A stretch of 40,925 nt of DNA, from NCBI GenBank assembly GCA_019695235.1, contig JAIBAI010000025.1, positions 1 to 40,925 of the forward strand, written 5' to 3'. Of this stretch, positions 25,344-34,447 are shown piece after piece; position 1 is the stretch's first letter; each line of letters starts with the position of its first letter. The notes beneath the pieces were generated by a model. It made no database searches. It worked only from the letters and a program-made list of their open reading frames with translations, and was not told the origin of the DNA. The DNA comes from Bacteroidia bacterium. GTDB lineage: Bacteria > Bacteroidota > Bacteroidia > M30B66. The position numbers were made by a program, and so were the translations under genes.

Positions 25344-26669
25344 ATGCCAGATCAAGCGCTGCTGCTAATTTATTCGCCTAAAATTTCTTCAAGGAGCAAA
25401 TACATTTTCAGGTTGTTCTTTAGGGAAATGTTGCAGTTGAACTTCAGGTTATGCAGCGACATTGCAGAATTTACTGCCTATAAAGGGCCAAAATTCAGTT
25501 ATGCAGGTCAACCGGTCGGGGAGGAGCTTTTCTTTTTTGCTGCTGGTTTGTTGTTTGAAAGTGGTATTGTAGTTCAGGAAATAAGCTTTAGTCAATGCAG
25601 AGGGCTGCCTTGCTTCTATCCGGCAAAACGTAAATCAGCCCTGCCTTTTGACCCTTTTGCAGCCGCTTTTTTTCTGGTGAGCAGGTACGAAGAATATCTC
25701 CCGCATATAAAAGACGAACATGGACGCTTCAGTTCAACACAGAGTATGGCATCGCTGCATGGCTTCATGCAAAAACCACTTGTTAATATCTGGGCAGCTT
25801 GGATACAAGAAATTCTTTCCCAACATTTTCCATCAATAAAACTATATCAACCGGTATATCGGTTCATCCCCACCATTGATATTGACAATGCCTGGGCCTA
25901 CAAAAGAAAAGGATTTATCAGAATTGGCGGGGGGATGATTGCCGATTTGCTGCAATTTGATTTTAAAAAATTTCGTGAACGAACCTATACGGTACTGGGC
26001 ATGAAAGACGATCCTTATGATACGTATGATTATCAGGTTGAACTCATCCACCGGTATCAACTCGAGCCGATTTATTTCATTCTAATGGGCGATTACGCCA
26101 CCTGGGATAAAAACGTGCCATATCAGAACAAGGCCTTTCAGTCGCTTATTAAATTTCTTGCCGACTTTGGTGAGGTCGGCATTCATCCTTCCTACGCATC
26201 AAATCAGGAACCTTTAAAACTAAGATTAGAAATCAATCGCCTCTCAGGAATTCTACACAGGGAAATTCGCAGCAGCAGGCAACATTTTCTCCGTATAAAC
26301 CTGCCCCATACGTATCAACGTTTGATTGATCTTGATATTCGCGACGACTATACGATGGGTTACCCTGACCAGCCCGGTTTTAGAGCCAGTATTTGTACCC
26401 CCTTCTTTTTTTATGATCTCGATCTTGAAATAGAAACCCCACTCAAGTTGCATCCGTTCTGCCTAATGGATGGCACTTTAAAAGATTATATGAAATTACA
26501 GCCCGAAGAGACCTACCCACTGATTACAAAGTTGATTGATGAAGTGAAGGCGGTACGCGGGGAGTTTATTACCATCTGGCACAATGAATCGTTTGCCGAG
26601 AACGACCGTTGGAAAGGCTGGAGAAAAGTATATGAATTTATATTAGACAACGCTGCAGTTTATGAATGA
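25344..26669 (+). CDS. Polysaccharide deacetylase family protein
   Basis: The gene encodes 441 aa without a signal peptide. The N-terminal 160 residues form a family-specific lead domain (KYIFRLFFREMLQLNFRL and SRYEEYLPH). A NodB-like deacetylase fold follows. Possible metal and catalytic residues are the aspartates of IPTIDIDNAW, GIHPSYASN with a histidine, RQHFLRINLPHTY, GYPDQPGFRASICTPF, and a closing histidine in TIWHNESF. The arrangement differs from a textbook NodB enzyme, so activity on N-acetylated sugars is inferred. It follows wecB by 27 nt, and its last 8 nt overlap the next gene, so translation is coupled. A role on a ManNAc/GlcNAc-containing polymer fits the neighbours. Confidence 0.82.
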   Translation: MPDQALLLIYSPKISSRSKYIFRLFFREMLQLNFRLCSDIAEFTAYKGPKFSYAGQPVGEELFFFAAGLLFESGIVVQEISFSQCRGLPCFYPAKRKSALPFDPFAAAFFLVSRYEEYLPHIKDEHGRFSSTQSMASLHGFMQKPLVNIWAAWIQEILSQHFPSIKLYQPVYRFIPTIDIDNAWAYKRKGFIRIGGGMIADLLQFDFKKFRERTYTVLGMKDDPYDTYDYQVELIHRYQLEPIYFILMGDYATWDKNVPYQNKAFQSLIKFLADFGEVGIHPSYASNQEPLKLRLEINRLSGILHREIRSSRQHFLRINLPHTYQRLIDLDIRDDYTMGYPDQPGFRASICTPFFFYDLDLEIETPLKLHPFCLMDGTLKDYMKLQPEETYPLITKLIDEVKAVRGEFITIWHNESFAENDRWKGWRKVYEFILDNAAVYE

Positions 26670-27597
26670 TGAGCTACCGAAACTCAATTATTTTACACAC
26701 CGTTCAATTAACAAAATCAGGTGGAATCAATGTATCGCTTCCAGCTCTAATGGCTTGGTGTATGCATTAAGCTGGTATTTAGATGCCGTAACGAACGAAA
26801 GCTGGGATGCACTCATTTCAGATGATTTTCGCTGGGTAATGCCCATTCCGCTGAAACGCAAGGCCGGTATAACTTATCTGCCCACACCGCCCTTTGTGCA
26901 GCAATTGGGCATTTTTGGCCCCGGGCCGTTTACGCCAGCGTTAACAGATCATTTCTGTAAACACATCGCCGCAAATGTGAAATTGACCGACTATCAGTTG
27001 AATTATGCGAATGCCCCAACGAGCCTCCCCGGTTTTGTCAATAAAGAACGCAACAATCTGGTACTTGAACTGCCTGAAAATCGGCTTGAACTGCCGGGTA
27101 TATTCAATGAAAATACCAATAGAAATATCCGCAAGGCTGAGAAAGCAGCTATCAGCCTGAGTACCGGATCTATCAGGAGCATGATTAATTTATTTATGCA
27201 GAACAAGGGGGGAGATGTGCCCCAATGGAATGTTAAAACTTACAATACACTCGAACGTTTGTATAATATGTGCATGATGCGCAATTCAGGCGTATCGTTG
27301 GGGGCATATAACCATGTAGGCGAAATGATTGCCGGGGTATTTATTTTGCAATGGAATGGCAGGGCCACTTTCATTTTTTCTGGAAATTCAGAACAAGGTA
27401 AAGAATATGGTGCTTTGCCTGCATTGCTCAATAAATACATGAAAGAAGCCCCGGCAACAGTGAAAATATTTGATTTTGAAGGTTCTGACGACCCCGGTCT
27501 TGCAAGATTTTATGGCGGTTTTGGGGCAATTCATGCGAACTACGTACATTTGAAACAAAACAAGCTACCTTTAGCGCTCAGGTGGTTAAAAAAATAG
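26662..27597 (+). CDS. FemAB-like GNAT-fold acyltransferase
   Basis: This 311-aa protein is related to FemAB and acetyltransferase-6 enzymes, which transfer acyl or aminoacyl groups to cell-wall or surface precursors. Visible in the C-terminal half are GEMIAGVFILQWNGRATFIFSG, the acceptor-side SEQGKEYGALPALLNKYM and the characteristic IFDFEGSDDPGLARFYGGFGA followed by NYVHLK. The N-terminal half contains PTPPFVQQLGIFGPG. There is no signal peptide. The ATG sits inside the deacetylase stop region (ATGAATGA) and upp begins 2 nt after its stop, so it is an inner operon gene. Substrate unknown; modification of the glycan made with WecB is the natural guess. Confidence 0.8.
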   Translation: MNDELPKLNYFTHRSINKIRWNQCIASSSNGLVYALSWYLDAVTNESWDALISDDFRWVMPIPLKRKAGITYLPTPPFVQQLGIFGPGPFTPALTDHFCKHIAANVKLTDYQLNYANAPTSLPGFVNKERNNLVLELPENRLELPGIFNENTNRNIRKAEKAAISLSTGSIRSMINLFMQNKGGDVPQWNVKTYNTLERLYNMCMMRNSGVSLGAYNHVGEMIAGVFILQWNGRATFIFSGNSEQGKEYGALPALLNKYMKEAPATVKIFDFEGSDDPGLARFYGGFGAIHANYVHLKQNKLPLALRWLKK

Positions 27598-27599
27598 TT

Positions 27600-28250
27600 A
27601 TGACGTATCATGTATTAAGCAATGCAAATTCACTTGTCAATGAGTTTATTGGCGAACTGCGTGACGTTTCTATTCAAGCTGATAGCATGCGCTTTAGGAG
27701 AAATCTCGAACGACTGGGAGAAATCTTTGCATACGAGATCAGCAAAACCCTTCATTACCAAACCAAAGAAATTACTACCCCCCTCGGCGTAGCTACTTTG
27801 CCTGTACTGGCCGATCAACCCGTGATTGCCACTATACTTAGAGCTGGCTTACCGCTTCATCAAGGTTTGTTAAATTATTTCGACCGGGCTGAAAATGCAT
27901 TCGTGTCAGCCTACCGGAAACACCATCAGGATGGCAGTTTCGACATCAAGGTAGAATACCTGAGCAGCCCGAACCTAAGTGATAAGGTGCTCATTATTAG
28001 TGACCCCATGCTTGCAACCGGCGCTTCTATGTGGCTTTCGTACAAGGCCTTAACCGGGCGTGGGAAACCCCGCCATATACATCTGATTGGACTCATCGCC
28101 AGTCAGGAAGGTGTAGAATATGTAAAAAAACACATGCCTGAAAATACTACAATATGGTTAGGTGCCGTTGATGATGAGCTAACGGTACAGTCGTATATCG
28201 TCCCGGGTTTAGGTGATGCTGGTGATTTGGCCTTTGGCAAAAAAGTATGA
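27600..28250 (+). CDS. upp: Uracil phosphoribosyltransferase
   Basis: Upp makes UMP from uracil and PRPP, the main uracil salvage reaction in the cytoplasm. I read 216 aa from the ATG at 27600, 2 nt after the preceding stop. The PRPP loop is VLIISDPMLATGASMWLS. TILRAGLPLHQGLLNYF and the C-terminal uracil-binding YIVPGLGDAGDLAFGK are also intact. A start six codons earlier lies inside the upstream gene and is unlikely. Its stop overlaps the next start (ATGA). Placement between glycan genes and a pyrimidine nucleotidase is unusual but could tie UMP supply to UDP-sugar demand. Confidence 0.96.
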   Translation: MTYHVLSNANSLVNEFIGELRDVSIQADSMRFRRNLERLGEIFAYEISKTLHYQTKEITTPLGVATLPVLADQPVIATILRAGLPLHQGLLNYFDRAENAFVSAYRKHHQDGSFDIKVEYLSSPNLSDKVLIISDPMLATGASMWLSYKALTGRGKPRHIHLIGLIASQEGVEYVKKHMPENTTIWLGAVDDELTVQSYIVPGLGDAGDLAFGKKV

Positions 28251-28762
28251 ATATCACCGATTTTGATGCCCTTTTTTGGGTAAAATGCCTTGAAGTGGCT
28301 CTTATTGCCAGTGTTAAGTTTCTTTTAGCGCCTTTTGAAGCTGAACGACAAGGCTTTACCATGACTCAGGCAATGCTCATTACCACATCGGGTGGGCTTG
28401 CAGGTATCACCGCATTTCTTTTTGCAGGAGATGCACTTTTTGCCGGATGGCGGCACTTAAAAGCTATGGTGTTGGCGCTGTTTTCAAAGAAAACTACCAG
28501 TGAGTTAGAAAATAAAATGCCAAAAAAAGTAAAGCCAGAAGGCCGAATAATTCATTTTGTCCGCACCAGATTCGGTTTGGGAGGTATTGCCTTTGTTACT
28601 CCTTGTATTATTTCAATACCAGTGGGTACGCTTGTTGCAGCCGGATTGTACCGTTCAAAATGGCGTATTTTCATGTATACCGGTTTTTGGCTTGTTTGCT
28701 GGTCGTTTTTGCTGAATTTTGCCGCTCAATACCTTGAACTTTCACAGTATCTGAATTTCTAA
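28247..28762 (+). CDS. Uncharacterised four-helix membrane protein
   Basis: The gene encodes 171 aa with two hydrophobic regions: about 9-64 (two helices around ASVKFLLAPFEAERQG and AMLITTSGGLAGITAFLFAG) and about 113-165 (GIAFVTPCIISIPVGTLVAA and FMYTGFWLVCWSFLLNF). A basic cytosolic loop joins them. The VTPCIISIPVGT stretch is faintly reminiscent of small multidrug-export family loops, but I would not assign a function. It overlaps upp by 4 nt and precedes the YjjG-like gene by 6 nt. Confidence 0.75.
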   Translation: MNITDFDALFWVKCLEVALIASVKFLLAPFEAERQGFTMTQAMLITTSGGLAGITAFLFAGDALFAGWRHLKAMVLALFSKKTTSELENKMPKKVKPEGRIIHFVRTRFGLGGIAFVTPCIISIPVGTLVAAGLYRSKWRIFMYTGFWLVCWSFLLNFAAQYLELSQYLNF

Positions 28763-28768
28763 TCTGCC

Positions 28769-29488
28769 TTGAGTACAAAATTTAAACATATTTTCTTCGA
28801 CCTCGACCGAACGCTTTGGGATTACGAAACCAATAGTCAAATTGCACTTACCAGCATTTTTAAAGGTTTTATTCAACCCAATGTAGATTGTAGCTTCGAT
28901 GCGTTTTGCGATGCTTTCTTTACTCAAAACGATATTGTCTGGTCGCTGTTCTCTGCCAATAAAATAGACAAAGAACAATTGAGAAGAGACCGGTTCAGAA
29001 TGACCCTTAATCATTTGCAAAACCCTGATGATGAACTTGCTGCAAAAGTTGAAAAGGCATTTGTTTTTGAAATGTCTGATAAGGGTGCACTTTTCCCCGG
29101 GGCAGTTGAATTGTTGAATTTTTTAGCACCGCGCTATGAATTACACATTCTAACAAATGGCTTTGAAGAGTCACAGTCGAAAAAATTAGAGAATGCAGGT
29201 ATCCTGCATTTTTTCAAAAATGTGATTACAAGTGACTTGGCGGGGCACCGAAAACCAGCTCCTGAAATGTTTGAGTTTGCTTTCAGCTACACAGGTGCAA
29301 AGAACACCAATAGCCTGATGATTGGCGACGACCCCTTCGTTGACATTGCAGGTGCAATGAATGTAGGTATGGAGGCCGTATTATACAATACGGCAAAGCT
29401 TGAGCATCCATATACTGACACACCGGAAGTGAAAACCCTGGCGCAACTGCCTGCGCTTTTGCGGCAGCTTGAAATTCGGAGAAACTGA
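28769..29488 (+). CDS. HAD-superfamily pyrimidine 5'-nucleotidase, YjjG type
   Basis: This 239-aa HAD phosphatase is of the YjjG (noncanonical pyrimidine nucleotidase) type. Motif I is FFDLDRTLWD (D11 nucleophile, D13), motif II ILTNGFEESQ, motif III KPAPEMF and motif IV MIGDDPFVDIAGA. YjjG removes the phosphate from damaged or halogenated pyrimidine nucleotides, so its position three genes after upp fits pyrimidine housekeeping. The start is a TTG at 28769: no ATG or GTG lies in frame before motif I, and the preceding stop is 6 nt upstream. It closes the wecB run. A weak inverted repeat (ACAGCG/CGCTGT, 29527-29549) lies in the 97-bp gap that follows. Confidence 0.88.
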   Translation: MSTKFKHIFFDLDRTLWDYETNSQIALTSIFKGFIQPNVDCSFDAFCDAFFTQNDIVWSLFSANKIDKEQLRRDRFRMTLNHLQNPDDELAAKVEKAFVFEMSDKGALFPGAVELLNFLAPRYELHILTNGFEESQSKKLENAGILHFFKNVITSDLAGHRKPAPEMFEFAFSYTGAKNTNSLMIGDDPFVDIAGAMNVGMEAVLYNTAKLEHPYTDTPEVKTLAQLPALLRQLEIRRN

Positions 29489-29585
29489 GCAGCCTTTGTA
29501 AGTTTCTGCGTAAATCTTTCAAAATCACAGCGAACTTATCATACGCTGTACCGTAACACCATGTGTTTGATTTTGTAAGAGTGTT

Positions 29586-31289
29586 ATGCTTGAGAAACGT
29601 GCAAAACTAATTACCCGAATAGCCTTTTTATTGCTTTTTGCCCTGGTGCCATATTATGCTTACTGGATGTGGACCGGATGGGACGTACTGCTGCAAATAG
29701 AACTCTTAAATCTGGTTCCCCTGGCCGGGATTTTTTTGTTTGTAAAATTGAAAAAATATGCCTGGGCCTCATTTTTTGTAGTATTACTCCCATTGCTGAA
29801 CGTATATATTTATGATGAAGGCTTCTTTGGGCCATATACTTTCGCTTATGATTTCTTTCCGATTCTTGTAGCGAATGTCGTGCTGTTTTCAAAGCGTGAA
29901 CGGGTATTCCCCATGGTAGGTATCCTGATGCTGATTTTAGTATTTACCTTTACCAACATACCGGGCATGTCGCCCCGATTATATACCTTATTTCCTGAGC
30001 ATTCGCCCAATCCAAAAGTACTCAACCTACTAACATTTTTTACAGCGCTTGTAACCACTATTATAGGGGTTTATTTTATTGTGCGTAATTATATTAATGC
30101 AGGCAAGCGTTTAAAGGAACTACTCGATAAAGCAAACGAATTAGCCGACCTGAAAACGCAATTTCTCAGTAACATGAGCCATGAGATACGTACTCCACTC
30201 AATGCGGTGATTGGTATGAGCAATCTGATGTTAGAAGAACATCCACGCAAAGATCAGAAGGAGCGGCTTGAAGTGCTGAGGTTTTCAGCAGATAATCTAC
30301 TGTATATCATCAATGACATTCTTGATTATTCAAAACTGGAAGCAGGAAAGCTTCACCTGAGTAAAAAACCATTTTTACTAAAAGCAACCATTCTGCATCT
30401 ATATAAAGGCCTTGAACCGCAAGCATCAGCTAAAGGTTTACGGATGATTCTTCATTTCGACGATAAGATTTCAGAGCTGCTAATGGGTGATGTCAACCGT
30501 TTAGTGCAAGTGATGAATAACCTTATACAGAATGCTATTAAATTTACCGAAAAGGGTACCATCCGCATAGATGTCAACCTGCAGGCCGATGGTTCGATTG
30601 GTTTCTTTGTTGAAGATACGGGTATAGGCATTCCTGACGACAAGCTTGAAACCATCTTTGAACGCTTCAGCCAGGTGAATACCAATTCGAACCGAAAACA
30701 TGGAGGCACAGGGCTAGGGCTTGCCATCAGCAATAAATTATTAGAATTACATGATAGCAAACTGATGGTTTGGAGTAAGCCCGGTACGGGTTCACGGTTC
30801 AGCTTCTCGGTACATTATGAGGCACTTCCTGAAGCTGACATAGAAAAGTTGATGCCTGAGATCATACCCGAACACCATCCCTTGCATTGCACCATCTTAC
30901 TGGCAGAAGACAATCCAATCAATCAGCTGGTAGCCAGAAATTTTATTGAAAAATGGGGGGCGCAGGTGGATGTGGCATCAAACGGGATAGAAGCAGTACA
31001 AATGGCTGCTGCAAACCATTATGATTTGATTTTAATGGATTTGCAAATGCCTGAAATGGATGGCTTTGAGGCAACCAAAAAGATAAGGCAATTACCTGAA
31101 CCCCATTACAAACAAATACCCATCATAGCCCTCACTGCCTCTTCTATCATCGAAGTGCAGGAAGAATATATTCAGGCCGGAATGAACAATTATATGCGTA
31201 AACCATTCGTGCCGTCTGAATTATACCAAATGATTGCCACCTATATCTGGCAGCCCAAAGTGGTGAACCTGCCAATACAAAGAGCTTGA
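29586..31289 (+). CDS. Membrane hybrid histidine kinase with C-terminal receiver
   Basis: This 567-aa sensor kinase sits in the inner membrane. About six helices occupy residues 10-167, with short loops and no large periplasmic domain, so it may sense membrane or intracellular cues. A short coiled segment leads to HisKA with SHEIRTPLNAVIGM (H199). The ATPase domain has NNLIQNAIKFTEKG, EDTGIGIPDDK and GGTGLGLAIS. The receiver (about 437-560) has AEDNPINQ, the phospho-acceptor D485 in ILMDLQMPEMDG and K539 in YMRKPFVP. No output domain is attached, so a downstream phosphotransfer protein is needed. It is a single gene convergent with tyrS, only 3 bp apart and with no terminator hairpin. Confidence 0.93.
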   Translation: MLEKRAKLITRIAFLLLFALVPYYAYWMWTGWDVLLQIELLNLVPLAGIFLFVKLKKYAWASFFVVLLPLLNVYIYDEGFFGPYTFAYDFFPILVANVVLFSKRERVFPMVGILMLILVFTFTNIPGMSPRLYTLFPEHSPNPKVLNLLTFFTALVTTIIGVYFIVRNYINAGKRLKELLDKANELADLKTQFLSNMSHEIRTPLNAVIGMSNLMLEEHPRKDQKERLEVLRFSADNLLYIINDILDYSKLEAGKLHLSKKPFLLKATILHLYKGLEPQASAKGLRMILHFDDKISELLMGDVNRLVQVMNNLIQNAIKFTEKGTIRIDVNLQADGSIGFFVEDTGIGIPDDKLETIFERFSQVNTNSNRKHGGTGLGLAISNKLLELHDSKLMVWSKPGTGSRFSFSVHYEALPEADIEKLMPEIIPEHHPLHCTILLAEDNPINQLVARNFIEKWGAQVDVASNGIEAVQMAAANHYDLILMDLQMPEMDGFEATKKIRQLPEPHYKQIPIIALTASSIIEVQEEYIQAGMNNYMRKPFVPSELYQMIATYIWQPKVVNLPIQRA

Positions 31290-31292
31290 TTA

Positions 31293-32561
31293 TCAAACGG
31301 CCCGGAGCAGGAAATAATTCTTTTTGCCCTTTTGAACCAAAAGGTAACGCTGGTTAAGCAACAAGCCAGTAGTAATGTTTGCATTGGGCTCAAGGAATTT
31401 CGTTTTGTTCAAACTAAGTGCTCCCTGTTGGATAGCCTTTCTTGCTTCGCCTTTTGATGGGTAAATTGCGGAGTCAACTGCCAGCAGGTCTGTAAGATTT
31501 ATACCGGTATTTAACTTTTCTTTTGAAACTTCAAATACGGGGACCCCTTCGAACATCTCCAAAAACACCTGTTCGGGCATTGCAATTAGCTGCTCTGCTG
31601 TACCTTGTCCAAATAAAATTTCTGTAGCCGCAATGGCATTGTCATATTCAGTCTGGCCATGCACCAGAATTGTCACCTCACGCGCCAATGCCTTTTGCAA
31701 CTGGCGTAAATGAGGCGCCTGCTCATGTGCTGCTACAAGCTCTTCAATTTCATTTTTACCGAGAAATGTGAATATCCGGATGTAACGCACCGCATCTTCA
31801 TCAGAAACATTCAACCAAAATTGGTAAAAATGATACGGAGAGGTTTTACTTGCATCCAGCCAGACATTCCCTTGCTCTGTTTTTCCGAATTTTGAGCCGT
31901 CGGCCTTGGTTATCAAAGGGCAGGTGAGGGCATAGGCTTCACCGCCACTCATGCGCCGGATTAGCTCAGTTCCGGTTACGATATTACCCCATTGGTCAGT
32001 ACCACCCAATTGAAGTTTTACTGATTTATTTTTCCACAACCAGTAAAAATCATAACCCTGAATCAACTGGTAGGTGAATTCGGTAAATGAGATACCGGTT
32101 TCCATACGGCGCTTTACCGAATCTTTGGCAGCCATATAATTAACGGTAAGGTGTTTGCCTACATCACGTAAAAAATCAAGCAAACTGAAATCCTTAAACC
32201 AGTCGTAATTATTTACCAATTCAGCCCCCGCATTGAAATCAATAAAGCGTTTCAGCTGATTTTCAATGCCCGTAACATTCTCACGAAGCGTATCTTCTGA
32301 AAGCATCTTGCGCTCTTCGTTTTTAAATGAAGGGTCGCCAATCATACCCGTAGCGCCTCCAACAAGTGCAACCGGACGATGTCCGTGTCTTTGCAGATGC
32401 ATCAGTAAAATAATTTGCACCAGGCTGCCAATATGCAGCGAATCAGCTGTAGGGTCAAAGCCAATATAGGCACTTACTTTTTCTTTAGCCAACAATTCTT
32501 CAGTACCCGGCATCATATCATGAAGCATGCCACGCCAACGCAATTCTTCTATCAGATTCAT
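31293..32561 (-). CDS. tyrS: Tyrosyl-tRNA synthetase
   Basis: TyrS charges tRNA-Tyr. The 422-aa class I enzyme has the HIGH-equivalent HIGS in [15 protein letters not shown], the tyrosine pocket [12 protein letters not shown] and [13 protein letters not shown], and the KMSKS-equivalent KFGKT in [13 protein letters not shown]. The C-terminal S4-like RNA-binding domain begins at about residue 355 ([20 protein letters not shown]). It follows the GT2 gene by 37 bp but has its own promoter box, so it can be expressed separately. Confidence 0.98.
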   Translation of the reverse strand: MNLIEELRWRGMLHDMMPGTEELLAKEKVSAYIGFDPTADSLHIGSLVQIILLMHLQRHGHRPVALVGGATGMIGDPSFKNEERKMLSEDTLRENVTGIENQLKRFIDFNAGAELVNNYDWFKDFSLLDFLRDVGKHLTVNYMAAKDSVKRRMETGISFTEFTYQLIQGYDFYWLWKNKSVKLQLGGTDQWGNIVTGTELIRRMSGGEAYALTCPLITKADGSKFGKTEQGNVWLDASKTSPYHFYQFWLNVSDEDAVRYIRIFTFLGKNEIEELVAAHEQAPHLRQLQKALAREVTILVHGQTEYDNAIAATEILFGQGTAEQLIAMPEQVFLEMFEGVPVFEVSKEKLNTGINLTDLLAVDSAIYPSKGEARKAIQQGALSLNKTKFLEPNANITTGLLLNQRYLLVQKGKKNYFLLRAV

Positions 32562-32575
32562 CAGTTTTCTTTTTG

Positions 32576-32583
32576 CAAAAATA
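32576..32583 (-). promoter_or_regulatory. -7 promoter element of tyrS
   Basis: TATTTTTG matches TAnnTTTG exactly and ends 14 nt before the tyrS ATG. It lies in the short gap after the glycosyltransferase gene. Confidence 0.55.
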
Positions 32584-32598
32584 AGCGGGATTTTCCCT

Positions 32599-33507
32599 CT
32601 ACGAAATTTTCATCAGCATAGTTAGCCGATACAAATCGAGTATGAACAAGCTGGGACGCTTCTGACGCAATTGCCATTGGCATATTGGCAATAGCAACAA
32701 AGTGAAAACCCATGCAAAAGGATATATCATTGGCCGCCGGAACCATTGATACCAGTACACCAGTTTACTTTTTACCGGAAATGCAATACCGCGTTGCATG
32801 CAAATTTGCCGCAATAAAATCAGGTTATTGAGCGATTGCCCTATTTTCAGCAGAAACTGATCTTTTGATTCAAGCCCGGTATGCTCAACCGGATTGTGAA
32901 TGTGTACAATGTTAACGCCTTTGCTAAGTAGCTCATAAGCGAAAAAGGTATCTTCATACCCATAACCAGAAAAAGTCGTGTCGAACTGAACCTGCCTGAA
33001 ATCTTCACTGTGAACAACAAAATTATTACTCAGAAAATTATTCACAGGGTCGCTCATACGCTTCACAGGGTCAATCAGTTCCCTCTCACTACACCACAAC
33101 CAGTGAAGATATTTGGTTGCATCAGCCGGAGGCTGTTTTTGGTAAATACGCCCACCACTTAATAGTTCGCCTTTCTGCATCCGGTCAATAAAGTTCTTTG
33201 CTAATTCAGCATTTACCGAAGCATCCGCATCGCAATCTAAAAACCACAAGAATTCACCTTGCGCTTCAGCAGCTAACTGATTTCGGATGGCACTCCGGCC
33301 AATATTGGTGCCAAGCTCTCGGTAATGTATTTCTATTCGTTTATCCTGCACCACCTGAGAATTGAGCTCTCGATATTTTTTATCAGAATGGTCGTCGAGA
33401 CAACGAATTTCAAAACTGATATTGCTACTGCTAAGCTGAATAAATAATTCATTTACCAATGCGTTTACATCCTCCTGGTAAATGGGAATTAAGACCGATA
33501 AGGTCAT
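32599..33507 (-). CDS. Family 2 glycosyltransferase
   Basis: This 302-aa GT-A-fold inverting transferase starts with [18 protein letters not shown]. Family features are IRCLDDHSD, the acceptor-side [29 protein letters not shown] (ending in the DxD metal motif), [18 protein letters not shown] and a C-terminal hydrophobic segment ([18 protein letters not shown]) that probably anchors it to the membrane. The start is the ATG at 33507, 1 nt after the ftsE-like stop (TAAGATG); the longer frame reads into that gene. The sugar donor is unknown. Coupling to the FtsE-like gene suggests co-expression but no clear joint role. Confidence 0.88.
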   Translation of the reverse strand: MTLSVLIPIYQEDVNALVNELFIQLSSSNISFEIRCLDDHSDKKYRELNSQVVQDKRIEIHYRELGTNIGRSAIRNQLAAEAQGEFLWFLDCDADASVNAELAKNFIDRMQKGELLSGGRIYQKQPPADATKYLHWLWCSERELIDPVKRMSDPVNNFLSNNFVVHSEDFRQVQFDTTFSGYGYEDTFFAYELLSKGVNIVHIHNPVEHTGLESKDQFLLKIGQSLNNLILLRQICMQRGIAFPVKSKLVYWYQWFRRPMIYPFAWVFTLLLLPICQWQLRQKRPSLFILDLYRLTMLMKIS

Positions 33508-33508
33508 C

Positions 33509-34189
33509 TTACAGCAGGTTTGAATCGAGAATCTTCCCCTGGTCACATTTCAGGGTACGGGCATGGTGCAGTTCAAACAAAGAATAATCATGCGTTGCAA
33601 CCAGCACAGTCCTTCCGGCTTTACAAATCTCAAGCAGTAATTGTAAAATCTCTGCGGTGGTTTCCGGGTCTAAATTCCCGCTGGGTTCATCTGCCAGTAT
33701 CAAATCGGGGTCATTGATAAGTGCGCGTGCAATACCAAGCCTTTGCTGTTCACCACCAGAAAGCTGATGTGGCATTTTGTGTTTCTTTGTTTGTAAACCA
33801 GTTTTTTGCAAAACATCATCAATGCGCGTCTGTATTTCAACTTTATTTTTCCATCCTGTGGCTTTCAGAACGAATTGTAGGTTTTGCTCAACATTCCGGT
33901 CGTATAACAACTGGAAATCCTGAAAAACTATTCCAATCTTCCGCCTAAGAAACGGAATGTCCTTTTTTTTCAATTTCCTGAGGTCAACTCCGGCAATCAT
34001 ACCTTCGCCTTCTTTGAGTGGCAGTTCAGCATATAGCGTTTGCAACAGACTGCTTTTGCCGCTACCTGTTTTCCCAATCAGGTAAACAAATTCTCCTTTT
34101 TCAAGATGAAGGTTTACATCGGCTAAAATCAAATGATCGCGCTGAAAAATCTGAGCGCCTTTGAGCATTATAACCGTATCGAGTGCCAT
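33509..34189 (-). CDS. ftsE: FtsE-like ABC transporter ATPase
   Basis: This 226-aa ATPase has Walker A LIGKTGSGKSSLLQ, the Q-loop VFQDFQLL, the signature LSGGEQQRLGIA, Walker B LILADEPSG and the H-loop VATHDYSL. FtsE, with the membrane protein FtsX, controls peptidoglycan hydrolases at the division site. FtsX is not adjacent here; in many Bacteroidota the two genes are separate, so the name rests on sequence type (length, RxxGxVFQDF and the position-specific LLYDRNVEQNL). A LolD-like lipoprotein exporter ATPase is an alternative. A 66-aa unknown gene lies 6 nt upstream and the GT2 gene 1 nt downstream. Confidence 0.8.
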   Translation of the reverse strand: MALDTVIMLKGAQIFQRDHLILADVNLHLEKGEFVYLIGKTGSGKSSLLQTLYAELPLKEGEGMIAGVDLRKLKKKDIPFLRRKIGIVFQDFQLLYDRNVEQNLQFVLKATGWKNKVEIQTRIDDVLQKTGLQTKKHKMPHQLSGGEQQRLGIARALINDPDLILADEPSGNLDPETTAEILQLLLEICKAGRTVLVATHDYSLFELHHARTLKCDQGKILDSNLL

Positions 34190-34195
34190 GAATTT

Positions 34196-34396
34196 CTATG
34201 TGATTTGTACAATTTTTCCGAAAGGTAGCTCGTGAAAAAACTTCATCAGCTCATCCTTCCTTGCTTCAAGCCCTAATTTCTCAAGTGTTTTTTCAGGTCT
34301 GTCAAGCCTGAAATATGCTTTTAATGTAAAGTCATCTGACCTAAGCTGGATGTAATCCGGAATTTTGGCAGTACCTCTGATTTTTAAAACATACAT
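34196..34396 (-). CDS. Uncharacterised 66-aa protein upstream of the FtsE-like ATPase
   Basis: This small soluble basic protein (MYVLKIRGTAKIPDYIQLRSDDF) carries a strand-rich front half and a helical back half (EKTLEKLGLEARKDELMKFFHEL). It has no signal peptide and no cysteine. I do not recognise a family. It lies 6 nt before the ftsE-like gene, a spacing typical of translational coupling, and has its own promoter box. A role as a small partner of that ATPase is possible; nothing in the sequence proves it. Confidence 0.72.
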   Translation of the reverse strand: MYVLKIRGTAKIPDYIQLRSDDFTLKAYFRLDRPEKTLEKLGLEARKDELMKFFHELPFGKIVQIT

Positions 34397-34416
34397 TCTT
34401 CGACGGACTTAGGCTG

Positions 34417-34424
34417 CGAATATA
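34417..34424 (-). promoter_or_regulatory. Candidate -7 element (TTCG variant) of the 66-aa/ftsE/GT2 unit
   Basis: TATATTCG differs from TAnnTTTG at one base and ends 20 nt before the ATG at 34396. The same TAnnTTCG variant occurs before two other genes in the window (39926-39933 and 40050-40057). Confidence 0.42.
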
Positions 34425-34447
34425 CTTTTTTCAACGATGACCTAATG

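Noticed and set aside
29527-29549. ACAGCG/CGCTGT hairpin as a terminator after the YjjG-type gene
   Set aside because: Only a 6-bp stem with an 11-nt loop and no U-tract; kept as a remark only.
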